A DNA stretch of 64,000 nt from Neoechinorhynchus agilis (GCA_051530055.1 CM121341.1:1860001-1924000); one strand, 5' to 3'. Counted from the stretch's first letter, positions 36,225 to 47,109 are shown. Made by a program: numbers and translations. Notes: generated by a model from the letters alone, not told the origin.

Positions 36225-38156
36225 TCAGCCGCCATTTATTTTTTTCAGCAATTTTTCAAGCTGTCCTTTGTGCCGAATATTTAAGTGATTCGAACGAACT
36301 TGACTTAGGATGTTCACCAAATTGTTATTCCGAATTTCACTCAGCGTTATTTCACGTTTAATCATCGCGCTGAGTATCCGCTTTAGCATCGCGTGGTTCC
36401 GAACAGTGAACTTCTCGTCCAAGATGCTTTTTAAACGATCGCAGAGTTCCTTGATGCTCAAGTTCATTTCAATTGAAGGCTTTGATTTTCTTTTTGAAAT
36501 CGATTCATTCAGTGATTTGTCCTCCAATTGTGACCCTGATTTATTTTCGATCGAAATATTGGACATTTCCGTAGGTTGCCAATTATAGATTCCCGCGATC
36601 TTTTTTCCGATTTTATTGATGATGTCGATTAACGGTTCGTTTTCCTCGTTGCTGGCCATCTTAAGGAGTGTAGTTATAAGATCGGAATCTTTGATTTCAT
36701 CCACAGTCATCTCTAATTCTGAAATCTCGGAAAGGACATCGTCCACCAGTTCTAGGCTTTTGGTTGCGTATTGCGAATCCAATAAAAATTTTAGTAATTT
36801 AATCTTCTTGGTTAAACGAGAAGACGGCATCAATTTGTTGGATTCTGAAATCTGTTGACTGTGAACCTTTTCAACGTTGTGATGTCCCGTTTCTATTTCT
36901 CCATCGCTATTGATTCTCTTCGGCGATTCTGTTCTCTTTTCCGAAATTGCGTTAGAATCCCGATCACTAGAATCAGTATCTGATAATTCGGCTTCTACTT
37001 CTATTGGTTTATTTAATTTGGGTTTCGTGGCTCGTCCTTCTTTAGATCGTGTTTGATTGAAAGCCTCCTTGACCTTCATAGCAACTTGGATTAAGAGTTT
37101 CTTGAGTGGAGCATTATCCTTGTTGTCGAGCATCTCTTCAAGGACATCTATCAATCCGGATTGACGAATTTCACTCAGGCTAACTTCGCCTTTCAGAATT
37201 TCATCAAAGATGCTCCTTAATAAATCAGAATTAACAATTTCGTGTTCAGAGTTCATAGTCATCAAGATTCTTTGACGGAGATGTGTTGAATCTGTCCGCT
37301 GAATTTTTGTTTTCTCTTCACCTTGAATGGTTGACGACGTCCTCTTCCTTGAAATTTCTTTACAGCTCGTGTCTTCAAAACTGGATTTAGATTTCGTTTC
37401 TATCGGACACTGCTCTTCAATCTCAACATCGAACTTTGATTGGATACCGGACATCCTATGAGATTTATCATCTGCATTTTTACCTTTTTCCATGCCAAGC
37501 ACTACTTTAATTTTTGCTGCCACTTCTTTAATCAAATGGTCCAGTTCTCCGTTTTCTTTGTTTTGATTCATTTGGTGGAGAATCTTTATTAGGCCGGACT
37601 TATTAATCTGAGAGATGGTCATTTCTTGTTTGAGAATCTCAGAAAAGGCACTGGTTACTAAGCTCTTGTTTGTAACTTTAAACTGTGGGTCCAATCCAAT
37701 TTTAACCTTTTTAATTAAAATATTTAATGATTGGGACGTTGACTTTTCATAAATCGTTCGTCCTTTATCGCTTGAATCTGTCGTCTTCTTTTTCGCCATT
37801 ATTTCATCTTTGTTTGTTCGTTTTCGAGTTGAGGTCGTACTGACCAATGTCTTCGTCGTTTTCATCCTTGGACAATATTTTTCACCGACAATCTTTTTGA
37901 ATTTGTTCTTTAATTTACTCAGGAACCAACTTGTACTTTTGCAATCTTTGTCTAGGGTCATTTCGTCTACTATCTCAAGCATCCCAAAGTTTAAGATTTC
38001 TTCGGCTGTAATCGATCGCGTTAACAATTCTCGCAGGTTGCGTTTGGCCAAAGATTGGTTGATTGTGCAAGAATCACCATCGAGATTATCTCTCAATTCA
38101 TCACAAATTTGAGCGAGTGATTTCTCCTTAGGATTTGATGTTCGCTTGATCGCCAT
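36225..38156 (-). CDS. Unrecognised protein with five TFIIS-N/TND-like repeats
   Basis: Single open frame of 643 residues from the ATG at 38154-38156 (AAAATGGCG context); an upstream in-frame ATG at 38237 would add 27 residues. I see five copies of a ~78-residue helical module at residues about 13-93, 141-220, 290-366, 447-525 and 565-641. They share a pattern of L-x2-I, then (E/I)(M/V/I)(T/S)(L/I/V)(S/D)EI-x3-(G/D/N)LI-x2-L, N-x-(E/D)N-x2-L-x2-(L/I)(I/L)-x2-(V/I)-x-KIK. This resembles the TFIIS N-terminal (TND/LW) four-helix bundle of transcription-elongation proteins. Linkers are Lys/Ser/Glu-rich with basic patches, which suggests a nuclear protein. The family and the repeat are inferred by eye; an unrelated helical repeat is possible. 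Confidence 0.75.
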   Translation of the reverse strand: MAIKRTSNPKEKSLAQICDELRDNLDGDSCTINQSLAKRNLRELLTRSITAEEILNFGMLEIVDEMTLDKDCKSTSWFLSKLKNKFKKIVGEKYCPRMKTTKTLVSTTSTRKRTNKDEIMAKKKTTDSSDKGRTIYEKSTSQSLNILIKKVKIGLDPQFKVTNKSLVTSAFSEILKQEMTISQINKSGLIKILHQMNQNKENGELDHLIKEVAAKIKVVLGMEKGKNADDKSHRMSGIQSKFDVEIEEQCPIETKSKSSFEDTSCKEISRKRTSSTIQGEEKTKIQRTDSTHLRQRILMTMNSEHEIVNSDLLRSIFDEILKGEVSLSEIRQSGLIDVLEEMLDNKDNAPLKKLLIQVAMKVKEAFNQTRSKEGRATKPKLNKPIEVEAELSDTDSSDRDSNAISEKRTESPKRINSDGEIETGHHNVEKVHSQQISESNKLMPSSRLTKKIKLLKFLLDSQYATKSLELVDDVLSEISELEMTVDEIKDSDLITTLLKMASNEENEPLIDIINKIGKKIAGIYNWQPTEMSNISIENKSGSQLEDKSLNESISKRKSKPSIEMNLSIKELCDRLKSILDEKFTVRNHAMLKRILSAMIKREITLSEIRNNNLVNILSQVRSNHLNIRHKGQLEKLLKKINGG

Positions 38157-38619
38157 TTTTGATTCGTTCTCTTGCACTTTAAAGACAATTCCAAAGTATG
38201 GTTTTAGTTTTACTGCACCGAAATTGAACGATGTCAATTCGACCTCAATTGGCGTCTTTCAAATGTACAAACATCTGAGATATTGTCAAACTTGAAATGG
38301 AAGCATTATTTTCATTGTTTTGATGAATTAGTAATCAAAATTAGTACTGAAGAAGAGCTGACAAAAATTGTAGCAGCCTACTAAAATGATTTATTGTTCG
38401 TAGGGTTAGGTTTTATATCAAATGCCGGAACATAAATGTCCCTTACTAATGGAGGATTTGAGTTGTATAAGAACGAGAATTGAGGCGAAAAGTAAAAGAA
38501 TTGAGGAAAATGATCACAAGGTTTTGAATGATAGAGATTCAAAATATATTGAAAACTTTAACGTTACTATTTTCAAAAATATAAGTAGAATAGACATTTT
38601 TAGATTAATTTGATGGCCG

Positions 38620-39055
38620 ATGAGCGACGCGATTTCACTTAATGTAGAAGGAAAGTTTGAGAACTTTAATTCACTGTCAAATAAAACAATACCCAGTCCT
38701 AACGGCTACATCCACCCGCTTCCCGACGACAGATCGCTGGTATTCACTTTTGATCTATGCTGCGATCGGGAATTCTTAAAGGATATTCCACAGCCAGCCT
38801 TTTTCATAGCATCAGTAATTGGGGCAGCCGTTTTGTCAATGTTTGGCGACAACTTTGGTTAGAATCCAATTGCTCTTCTCGGGGCTTGGATCAAAATCAT
38901 ATGCGGAATCGGCTGTGCACTTTCAAATACCATCTAAATCGGATGCTTCCGATCAGTTAAAATCATTATATCTTTCTTATTGATCGGAATCATCTTGATA
39001 TTTATTTATAGTATTCCGTTTTTTTATCTGGAATTTGCCGGCTGATTGGTGAACT
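38620..39055 (+). pseudogene. SLC22 (organic cation transporter) pseudogene fragment
   Basis: The frame encodes the loop and second/third-helix region of an SLC22-type MFS transporter: PNGYIHPLPDDRSLVFTFDL, CCDREFLKDIPQPAFF, then GDNFG. After an in-frame stop at 38860-38862, where the family has the arginine of the DRxGR motif, the same frame continues NPIALLGAWIKIICGIGCAL and meets another stop, followed by a hydrophobic segment. No exons for the rest of the protein are visible, so it is a short dead fragment of a host gene. Confidence 0.75.
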
Positions 39056-39140
39056 TTCTTCTTGTTGTATTCTCAGGATTGAAGTCCTCGCAGCAGAATA
39101 CCGAGGCAGCCCGTGTATAATGGCCAATTTCGTTTGGGGT

Positions 39141-39301
39141 ACCAAGTTCGATCGGCATGTTAACTGATTTCAAATCAATGTCGTCTTCACATTTAACAGA
39201 ACTGCTGATGAGCAAACTGCTTTAGTTAGACCGCTTAAATGATATTTTAAATGTCTTTGATTGCGACCCGGGATACTAACGAGTGGAGAGCTCCTTTTTG
39301 G
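39141..39301. repeat. Duplicated segment, copy 1
   Basis: About 160 bp from ACCAAGTTCGATCGGCATGT to GTGGAGAGCTCCTTTTTGGG, nearly identical to 41452-41616. Contains no gene. Either a recent local duplication or two copies of an unclassified dispersed repeat. Confidence 0.85.
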
Positions 39302-40855
39302 GCCCACTGGGCAATATTTTCCCAAATGAAATCCTCATTAATTGATTTCAGCCTAATAATTTGCCAACGATGAGGTACTTGGGCGCACAATGCACCCAAC
39401 GGCCCACCGGATTTCTTCTATGTTCAGGGCTCTGAAGATTAATTTCCTAAAAACTTTTAAAATAAACTACGTTAAATGCCGGGAAACCAAGCCAACTTTG
39501 AATTTAATTTTTTACTTTCGTTTGAATAGAGATTGATTAACAGGCTAAAGCGCAACGAAAATGCTGTATAGTTGAAATCTTTACTCAAACTTCCTCCAAT
39601 GAAGGTCCTTCAAAGAAACATCTCAATATCTTGGTTTTCCACTCTGAAGAAGTCTGAAAGATGAATTAGTTAAATCATTGAGTTTAAGGACGGAGCGAAG
39701 TCTTTATTAAGCTTTGCTTCCTCATTTCTACTTCGATTTGTAAATGACCAATCGATTTCGTCGAGAAATTCTAAATGCTTTCATCAGTGCGATGAATGAT
39801 TTTGAAGTCCAGGAAAGCCGAAAAGGTTGAAAAATAAAACTTAAAAATTGTTTTGGACAATCATAAACATATTTCCGTTACGTACTTACCCAGGAAGTTT
39901 CGTTCTCGTATAAAAGAACAAGGACAAAACAAGAGTGTCTTCCAGGGTTAATCCGCATTCACAAGTGAAAAAACTTGCAAACAGTGAGTATTGGCCAAAG
40001 GCCAAAGCCCGATGACGACGAAGGATGCGATTGCATCTCAGAGGGCAATTAATAAAAAATAAAGATAATCCGTTTGATGGTTTCAAAGTGGACGAGGATT
40101 GTCGCCTTCATCGGCGTTGTTTTCTCGGATCACGAAATTTAATTTTTTGAACTCGGTACGAAAAGTTCATTTGTAAGCTGCGTTTTAGTATTATCAAAAG
40201 TTTTATCGATCGGCAATAAAATATCCGACACGCGATTTTTTCACAGCTGATTGATTGGATGATCTCTAACGCATAAATTACCATTATTTCCTCGTACTTT
40301 CTTAAAGGTCTGAATTACATTTTCGTTACATTATTAAATCTCTTTCATGTTTTTTTGGATTCGTAGCTTTCAAGAGAGATTGATAATTGATTTCTTCATA
40401 AAATCATTAGATTTCCTCGTATTATTTTGAATGTTTCTGGAGCTGAAATATTTTATTTGGCGGAGAAGGAAAGATGAAGAAAACCCATTGATAATTTTAT
40501 TTCGCAGTCACATCAAATCCGCATTAAATTAGAATTAAAATTTATTTAGGAAAATGAGGTTTTGGTGTATAAAAACGTGGCGGGATCATGTTGTATGCGA
40601 CTATATCTTTTAGAAGTTAATTTAGGGGCGTCTTTTGAACTGCTCCTCGGATATAGACGAAACTCGAAGCCTTTTAGGATGCATCCTAATTTAAAGCGTA
40701 TAGACGAGCTTCGAGTCCAGCGAGCTGATGGTTAGAGATCACGTAGTAAAAGCATTTCGCTATTTGGTTAATGCCTACTTTGAATCTGTTGTTGTTGTTC
40801 AATAGCCACGTTTTGTGATCAGGAAGAGGAGTTCAACGAAGGGATCCTTTGGGTC
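39302..40855. other. Intergenic, nothing recognised
   Basis: AT-rich, no convincing ORF, RNA gene or repeat array. Confidence 0.5.
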
Positions 40856-40879
40856 CAATAGCCTTCTCACTCATAGTCA

Positions 40880-41066
40880 ATCGCGTTGCTCGGAGTTAAC
40901 CTCCTCTCGGAAGTACTGCGAGATTTGGAGGCACTCGTGAAGGAAACGACGAAAATTCACATCGAATTGAATGCTGTGAAGTTTGAGATTTTTGTGATGA
41001 ACGTGAAGAGTTCATATTGGGCAGAGATGGATGTTGACATGCACATCAAAAGTGAAAATAACGACT
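40880..41066 (+). mobile_element. LINE reverse-transcriptase fragment
   Basis: Encodes EVLRDLEALVKETTKIHIEL then NAVKFEIFVMNVK. It lines up with the post-YLDD part of the LINE RT fragment at 44.7 kb (AVLRDLEKIKIDASKVGIEL, then STEKCEI). It is decayed and lacks the catalytic motif. Confidence 0.6.
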
Positions 41067-41119
41067 GAAAATTCACAACTTAACAAGTAGAAAATTACGA
41101 AGAATTTTTATCCACCGAT

Positions 41120-41235
41120 AACATGGAAATTGCGATTCCGCAGAAGTTACATTCACAATTGAAATTCGACAGTTCACTTTCTAACCATTCAAATCAAAAA
41201 GTTACCAATATTCGACTAGAAAGATTTAATCTAAA
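41120..41235. repeat. Dispersed repeat, copy 1
   Basis: The stretch with AACCATTCAAATCAAAAAGT and AATATTCGACT is repeated at ~43800-43895 (AACCATTCGAATCAAAAAGT), with similar flanks. The two copies bracket the kinase gene. The class is unknown. Confidence 0.6.
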
Positions 41236-41451
41236 CGCAACGCGGATAGTCAACGGGTTTAGTACCGACCGCGATAGCTTCATAATCAACTGTTTATTGT
41301 CCGGATACAATTTGGAGATCACTAAAACCTTCCGTTCCTGAGATATATTGAGATTAAGTGAAAAATAATTCTTTTATTGATTTAGATTGGCAATGCAGTC
41401 TTGATTTTTTCGAGATTAATGGAGGAGCAGTGCAATAAATTCTATCTTTTA

Positions 41452-41616
41452 GGACCAAGTTCGATCGGCATGTTAACTGATTTCAAATCAATGTCGTCTT
41501 CACATTTAACAGAACTGCTGATGAGCAAACTGCTTTAGTTAGACCGCTTAAATGATATTTTAAATGTCTTTGATTGCGACCCGGGATACTAACGAGTGGA
41601 GAGCTCTTTTTTGGGA
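41452..41616. repeat. Duplicated segment, copy 2
   Basis: Nearly identical to 39141-39301, in the same orientation, 2.3 kb away. Confidence 0.85.
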
Positions 41617-41958
41617 GACATTCCTTTAATAAAATAGTCCGTTTAAGCACCCACGCGAATCTTTGAAATGATGAACCATTTAATTGAACGATCAAACGAG
41701 GATAAGTTAAAGTCTTGTCTCGGGAAAACTCTGCAAAGATGTGGATTTACTGTTCAGTCATCGATTTCTTAATATGGTTTCCTCGCCTGAATTCAACTGG
41801 CTAAAGAAACGTTAATCGTAATTTAATATCTGGGTAGGGTGCTCGTTTTTGAAGAACTCGAATTATCGTTGAAGCGTAACCATGGCAACGAAATCGGCAA
41901 AAGATGAACCCGAACATAGAATCGCACTCGCAAACACATTGACGTGGAACTCATCTCC

Positions 41959-43575
41959 ATGTTTCGTAATCCAATTTTCTCCAGCCTTTACGACGAACAA
42001 GAGAGCAGTAGCTCTGAAGTTAGCGGACGTGACGGAGTTCAAGAAAACGAGAGATTTGAATTGGTTGATGACCTCAAAAACAAATATCGTTTAATATCAA
42101 AAATTTCCAGTGGTGCATTTGGGACGGTTTATCTTTGCAAAAATATGCTAACAAGCGAGGAGATGGCAATGAAGGTCGAAAAAGCAGATAAACGAAATTC
42201 AAAACTGTTCAAGGAATATAAAATCTATCAAATACTTGGAGGGTACGATAATGGATTTCCGAAAGTGCACAATTATGGCAGGTTTGATAAAAACAATGCC
42301 ATGACAATTGAATTGTTGGGCGAAGACCTTGAATCACTTTATAATCACTGCGGTCGATCATTTAAGAAACTGCTGTTGATCGAAATTTGGTTTCTTTGAA
42401 AATGGTCAACAACGGTTCCAGTACCTTGCAAACAGTCTGTATGATAGCCGTTCAATGTCTCGAGCGGCTAAAATTTGTCCATGAAAAATCTTTGGTACAT
42501 CGCGACTTAAAACCGCAGAATCTAGTAATTGGAAGGAAATCTCATTTAAAACGGAAAATCTACTTAATTGATTTTGGTCTTGCTTGTTATTACAGAAGCA
42601 CAAAGACTGGAAAATATTTCGATTATAGAGATCGAGGACCAGCCTTAGGTACCTTGCGATTTATGAGCCGTAAAGCTCATAGAGGAGCCACGCAAAGCCC
42701 CCGAGATGATCTTGAATCGCTTGGGTACCTTCTTGTTTATTTCTTAAAAGGAAAGCTTCCTTGGATGAATGTCATTGCTGAAACAGTGAAACAAAGATTC
42801 AATATAGTCGAAGATCTAAAGATAAATACTTCAGTCAAAGATTTATGCACTAATCTTCCAGGTTTGTATTCTATAGAATTCTATTTGTCAGTGCTACTCC
42901 ACTCAGACGACTTTCCTATCTTTGTTTTGGGTTTACTAAACCTTTTGAATTAATGATTAACATTCATTTGTTTTGCTGGGCTCTCCTCAACCCACGATTT
43001 CCGTTTAAATGGGCAAAAAACCTTTTTGTCCGAAAGGAGCATTTTGTCTACATTGCAGGAGAGCCAACAGATTTCTATATTGGCCTAAAAAACGGTGATC
43101 CTTGAAGGTTAATCATTCGCCTTTATTAGAATTAAGCAATGTCTCCAACCGCAGCAAACTATTTTTTGAGAATTCGAAATGGTCATTGGCAATAAAACTT
43201 TTCGTTTGAAAAGTACTCTTTTATTTATAAATGTTCTGTTTAGACGAATTTGGTAAATATCTTGAATACGCACGTAAACTCGGTTATTATGAAGATCCGG
43301 ATTATGATTACATGCGATCATTGTTTAAGAATTTGATGAAACGTTCAGGTTTTAAGAATGATTGCGGTTTTGATTGGGAAGATGAAAATCTATATTCCGT
43401 TGCAAATGTTGCACCAAGTGGATCGGCTCTAAGTGATATAAAAAGTAATGAAGTAGAAAATCGTAAATGCTTCATGAAGTCGTGTCGCCTTTTCCGAAGA
43501 CGAAAAGATCAAGAACTTCCACCTTCGATTGAAACGTTGATTGAAACCAGTGAAGACGAGTCCAACCAAAAGTGA
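41959..43575 (+). CDS. Casein kinase 1 family Ser/Thr kinase
   Basis: CK1/TTBK-type protein kinase. The start is the ATG at 41959; a better-context ATG at 41882 (AACCATGGC) lies in another frame and could belong to an upstream exon. Motifs: glycine loop ISSGAFGTVY, ATP lysine in MAMKVEK, catalytic loop VHRDLKPQN, DFG in LIDFGLA, P+1 region GTLRFMS (CK1 usually GTxRYxS) and SPRDDLESLGYLL. The catalytic residues are intact. The C-lobe end is DEFGKYLEYARKLGYYEDPD. Inferred exons are 41959-42374, 42422-~42862 and ~43246-43575, with a first intron of only 47 nt. The terminal TGA at 43573 overlaps a GTGAGT that could instead be a donor to an exon after 43621. The activation loop differs from typical CK1, as in the large nematode CK1 expansions. 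Confidence 0.88.
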
Positions 43576-44700
43576 GTTATAAATCTTCTTTATAATTTCT
43601 TTAACGATTGTGCTTTCGTTTAGTAGATGCTTTTGTTTACAACGAATGAGGCGGTTATTTCAGTCTTTTGTTGCTCAAAAATGAACCAATGTCTCTCTTT
43701 TCTTAATAAATCGGTTCTACTCGTTATTGACTGTGCAGTGTGGATTCTATTTTTCTTTCAAAAAATGGGAATCTTAACTACAGTAAATGAAATGCTGCGC
43801 TTGAAACTTTTAGAATCACATTCAGCATTTAAATTTAATAGTGCACTTTTCAACCATTCGAATCAAAAAGTTACTAATATTCGACTTGCCTGCCGAACGT
43901 ATTATTCCCGTTCCGAAATTTCGAATCTGGAATTCGCTTTTCTTATCACTACTTCGTTCGTAATGTTTTGTAGAATCATTCAATTTCAAAATGAAAAATT
44001 AATGACACTTTGCCGACAAAACCCAATAATTTTTCCCATCTTCGACCGATGCGTTCGCTTTCAAAATCGAATACCTTGGTAAATCAGGGTTTTATTTTTA
44101 AAATATTTATCGTCCCCTTCTTGTTTTTTTGCCAAAAAGAGAATCTCCTGAGTTATATAAGTCAAAAGATCTCAGTGTGAAGAACTACTAAAAAACACGG
44201 ATTAGCGTTTTAAAAAACAACAGAGCCGTTTGATTAGTTATTAATTTTTTAAGACGATTTATCAAAAACGCCAGTCACTTAGATATTTAAATAATCACAG
44301 TTACTGGATGAAATGATGAAATCGATGATGCCAGTTCTGAAAATCTCTCTTTAAAGGTATCATTCAAATTAAGATAAAAAACGTCGGCATTGAATTCTGG
44401 TAAGGTATTCGAGGAGTTTTTTAATAAAATTGTACGTTGGTGAATCCTGTCAGATCCGAATGGAAATCGAAAATCTCATTTCGCAGGTTCTTATAAGGCA
44501 AGCTGAGTGGGAAGCTTTCCAATAGAAGGAATTATTGCTTCATGGCAAATTAATCGCCGCTAAACGATTGGCGCAATCGAGTGAATCTGAATTACAGAGT
44601 CGTGAAAGGGATATTATCGCAAAGATAAAGAGGCCTCACAAATGGCATTGTAAGTTTGTTGACCATCATTGTAGAAATAAAATGAATATTTCTGCTAATA
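43576..44700. other. Flank of the kinase gene with a dispersed repeat
   Basis: 43800-43895 repeats part of 41120-41235. Frames at 43627-44082 and 44535-44726 are open, but neither has a recognisable domain. A possible last exon of the kinase could lie just after 43621. Confidence 0.45.
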
Positions 44701-44710
44701 TTTATTTGGT

Positions 44711-44945
44711 TTGGCGCTCACAGTGAACGAATTGGCGCATTCTCTTGATACCGAATTCAATGCCTGGTACTTGGACGATGCTACGCTGGGAGGCGATCCC
44801 AAGGCAGTTCTTCGTGACCTGGAGAAAATCAAGATAGATGCAAGTAAGGTAGGCATTGAATTGAGCACAGAAAAATGCGAAATTCAATTCCGTAACATAG
44901 AGAGGAGCCCTACAAAAGACGTGATAAAGCGCGACTTTGACTCTG
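44711..44945 (+). mobile_element. LINE reverse-transcriptase fragment with YLDD
   Basis: Encodes LDTEFNAWYLDDATLGGDPK and AVLRDLEKIKIDASKVGIEL, the RT palm motif (YLDD) and following helix of the LINE family whose other parts are at 57.1-58.3 and 19.1-19.8 kb. It is directly followed by a SINE-like tail. Confidence 0.75.
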
Positions 44946-45057
44946 AACCAGGTCGATGGGCTGTGTGGCCAAAAATTAACAGCCGTGTCATAATAGGCCA
45001 CACATCGATATAAGTTACCGGCTGGCCAATCTTCATAAAAAAATCCTAAGTCAATGG
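44946..45057 (+). mobile_element. SINE 3' tail, truncated copy
   Basis: Starts GGTCGATGGGCTGTGTGGCC and ends TTACCGGCTGGCCAATCTTC plus an A-run. It matches the tail of the full SINE copy that begins ~35 bp downstream. Confidence 0.65.
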
Positions 45058-45090
45058 CTTTGAATTAATAAATATAAAATTGGCTGAGTT

Positions 45091-45425
45091 TGTACATTCC
45101 GTAGTTGTGTAGAGGTGGTCAAGTGGACTAATGCCCGTGATCCCGATTAAGGGTCCAGTGGTTCGAATCCGTTACCACCAACGACGCATAACCAAAGAGG
45201 ACGAAATATCGCTGAAGGGGGGAAACTTAATGATGAGTCCCGCCTCCTGGAGATATCTGAGGATCCGGAGGAATGTACAAACTCTTTTACCGGATGGTTC
45301 AGTGCATTGGGTCAATGAATTACTTCTCTGATCAAGGTCGGTGGGCTGTGTGGCCAAAAATTAACAGCCACACATCGATATAAGTTACCGGCTGGCCAAT
45401 CTTCATAAAAAATCCTAAGTAATGC
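45091..45425 (+). mobile_element. tRNA-derived SINE
   Basis: The head is tRNA-like: an A-box-like TGGTCAAGTGGACTAATG near 45117 and a B-box GGTTCGAATCC at 45160-45170. The body has AGGACGAAATATCGCTGAAG, AATGATGAGTCCCG and GAGGATCCGGAGG. The tail is GGTCGGTGGGCTGTG ... TTACCGGCTGGCC and an A-run. The same order is found at 56706-57025. I call it a SINE and not a tRNA gene because of the conserved body and tail. Confidence 0.8.
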
Positions 45426-45592
45426 TTGATGAGGAGGCCTCGAAAATTTGCATGTTTACAAATCTCGAGGAGGGAAAACCTCGCCGTACATAAAGAGAAA
45501 ATTGGATTTATTAGGTGAAACTAAAAAACATCCAATTTCAGTATTGATTTTTAAATCGGCCGACTATTTTAAATCGCCTGCGATATTTTAAT

Positions 45593-45862
45593 TCATAAGC
45601 GTTGTTCAATTTCCTTCAAATGTTCATATGGCGTATTCTTGTGCGTCCATGCAAATGAATTCATGACATTTGGTTCCATGCTCCAAAATTCAAATGCGTC
45701 CAGTTCGATATCTCTGAGTTTCGACCACTTGTATTGGATTGGATCATATGCGGTTATCCGGACAGGTTTAACAAGGATAAACAATTTTTTTCCTTTCGAG
45801 TCCAATTACATGAGTAGGACCAAAAGCATCATTTGTCTCATGTTCTGATACCATCTTGCTCG
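45593..45862 (-). pseudogene. Unrecognised gene piece with an apparent frameshift
   Basis: Minus-strand frame of about 70 codons (KLFILVKPVRITAYDPIQYK, WSKLRDIELDAFEFWSMEPN, AWTHKNTPYEHLKEIEQRL, stop). Its composition looks like a real protein, but it has no ATG: it is open only from a TTG. Immediately upstream, another frame reads EHETNDAFGPTHVIGLE and would join it only with a shift near 45800. This could be the last exon of a gene or a decayed copy. I do not recognise the family. Confidence 0.35.
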
Positions 45863-46009
45863 TGTTACCTTTGTGGAGAGTTAAGCTCGAGGCTTCCGAC
45901 ACGATACTCAGCTCGCTATAGAGATTTCGAAGAATGATGGTGTCGAAGAATTGGTTGACGTGAAAGAGGACCTGCAGGACCCAATGACAAGGTAAGACCG
46001 AAATGAAAT

Positions 46010-46450
46010 GGTGTTTGGTTTTATAAAAGAGTTGGAACGGGGCTCGTCAACTTGTAGTGTCTTCGGAAAGGAGTCCGCTCCCGTGAGGAGGAGAGACTTG
46101 TTAGTTTGGCGTGGTAGCGCCTTTTCGGAGTTCATCCTATTCCTTAACCAGCAGGATTGATCTGCGTCATGAATCCCAAGGAATGAGAATCTTCGACATG
46201 CCATCAGGTATCTTACAAATGGTCCTTCCTATTTTAGTAAATAGTTGTGCTTTCACGAAAATATTAAAAAGAAGTGGACACAGGATCTCGAGGGGCTGAC
46301 CCAGGAGGTAGCCGGGGTATCAATGTATTCTTGACGGAGGCCAGTGAATCTGCCAAAAGTTGAGACTGAAATCGAACAGGTCTTGAGGATTAGTGAATGG
46401 TCTAAGGAGCCGAATGCTTTCAATAAGTCCACTTAAATGAAACGGCGTTG
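46010..46450 (-). mobile_element. Decayed non-LTR RT fragment (jockey/CR1-like)
   Basis: On the minus strand, pieces such as FGRFTGLRQEYIDTPATSWV, VSPSRSCVHFFLIFS and AFGSLDHSLILKTC-like text parallel the RT region of the better preserved fragment at 53.4-54.85 kb. The frame is broken many times. The class is tentative. Confidence 0.45.
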
Positions 46451-46661
46451 CGTAGGAAAGTCTCGTAAATGACCGTTGCCGAAAATTTGAGCGAATTTGT
46501 TTTTAGGAAATGTAAAACGGCGAGTTTGGAAACATTTTTTGATAATTTTAGAGTGGACCAAATGATTCGGTGGAATTTGTTCTTGCTTCGAGTGCTCCGA
46601 TTTCATCTAGAGTATCGATCCTAACCTTGCGATGCATATTTTGTATCCTTCCAGGATAATT

Positions 46662-46922
46662 TTATGGACACAATTTCTTCTTTAGACTGTAATTCTGAGA
46701 TTCAATCATTGTGCCTTCGACTTGGCATTGTACTTTACGTTGTAATTCATGGTATGATTCTAAAAGAGGATTGAACGTATTTAGTTTTAGGACGTCTCCA
46801 AACATTTGAGTTACTTTTAAAGAATTCAATTCTATAAAGTGACAAATCCAAAGGAACAATTTAATACATTTTCTTTGTACATTGTCAAAGAATAATGTAC
46901 GTTCATGCAGATCAAGAAGCAT
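46662..46922 (-). CDS. Hypothetical protein, 86 residues
   Basis: Open frame with an ATG at 46922. It contains DLHERTLFFDNVQRKCIKLF, IELNSLKVTQMFGDVLKLN and SYHELQRKVQCQVEGTMI, amphipathic and probably helical. No family is recognised, no neighbour supports it, and it could be one exon of a larger gene or chance. Confidence 0.3.
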   Translation of the reverse strand: MLLDLHERTLFFDNVQRKCIKLFLWICHFIELNSLKVTQMFGDVLKLNTFNPLLESYHELQRKVQCQVEGTMIESQNYSLKKKLCP

Positions 46923-47109
46923 TCATCGCACTATTTTCTATTCGCCAATGAAATGGATTAGTTAGTGTTTTAGGATAAAATCGATAATTTTAATGGCGCG
47001 TGGGCGTAAAAATGAAACTCTATCTCCAAAGCTTTTAATTGCATTAAAAGCAAGCGAGTTACACGAGATTCATAGCCACACATTCGCCGCCTGACAGCGC
47101 TTTTCGCCA

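Noticed and set aside
45101-45178. Possible tRNA gene with A and B boxes
   Set aside because: The head is followed by a body and tail shared with 56706-57025, so it is a tRNA-derived SINE.
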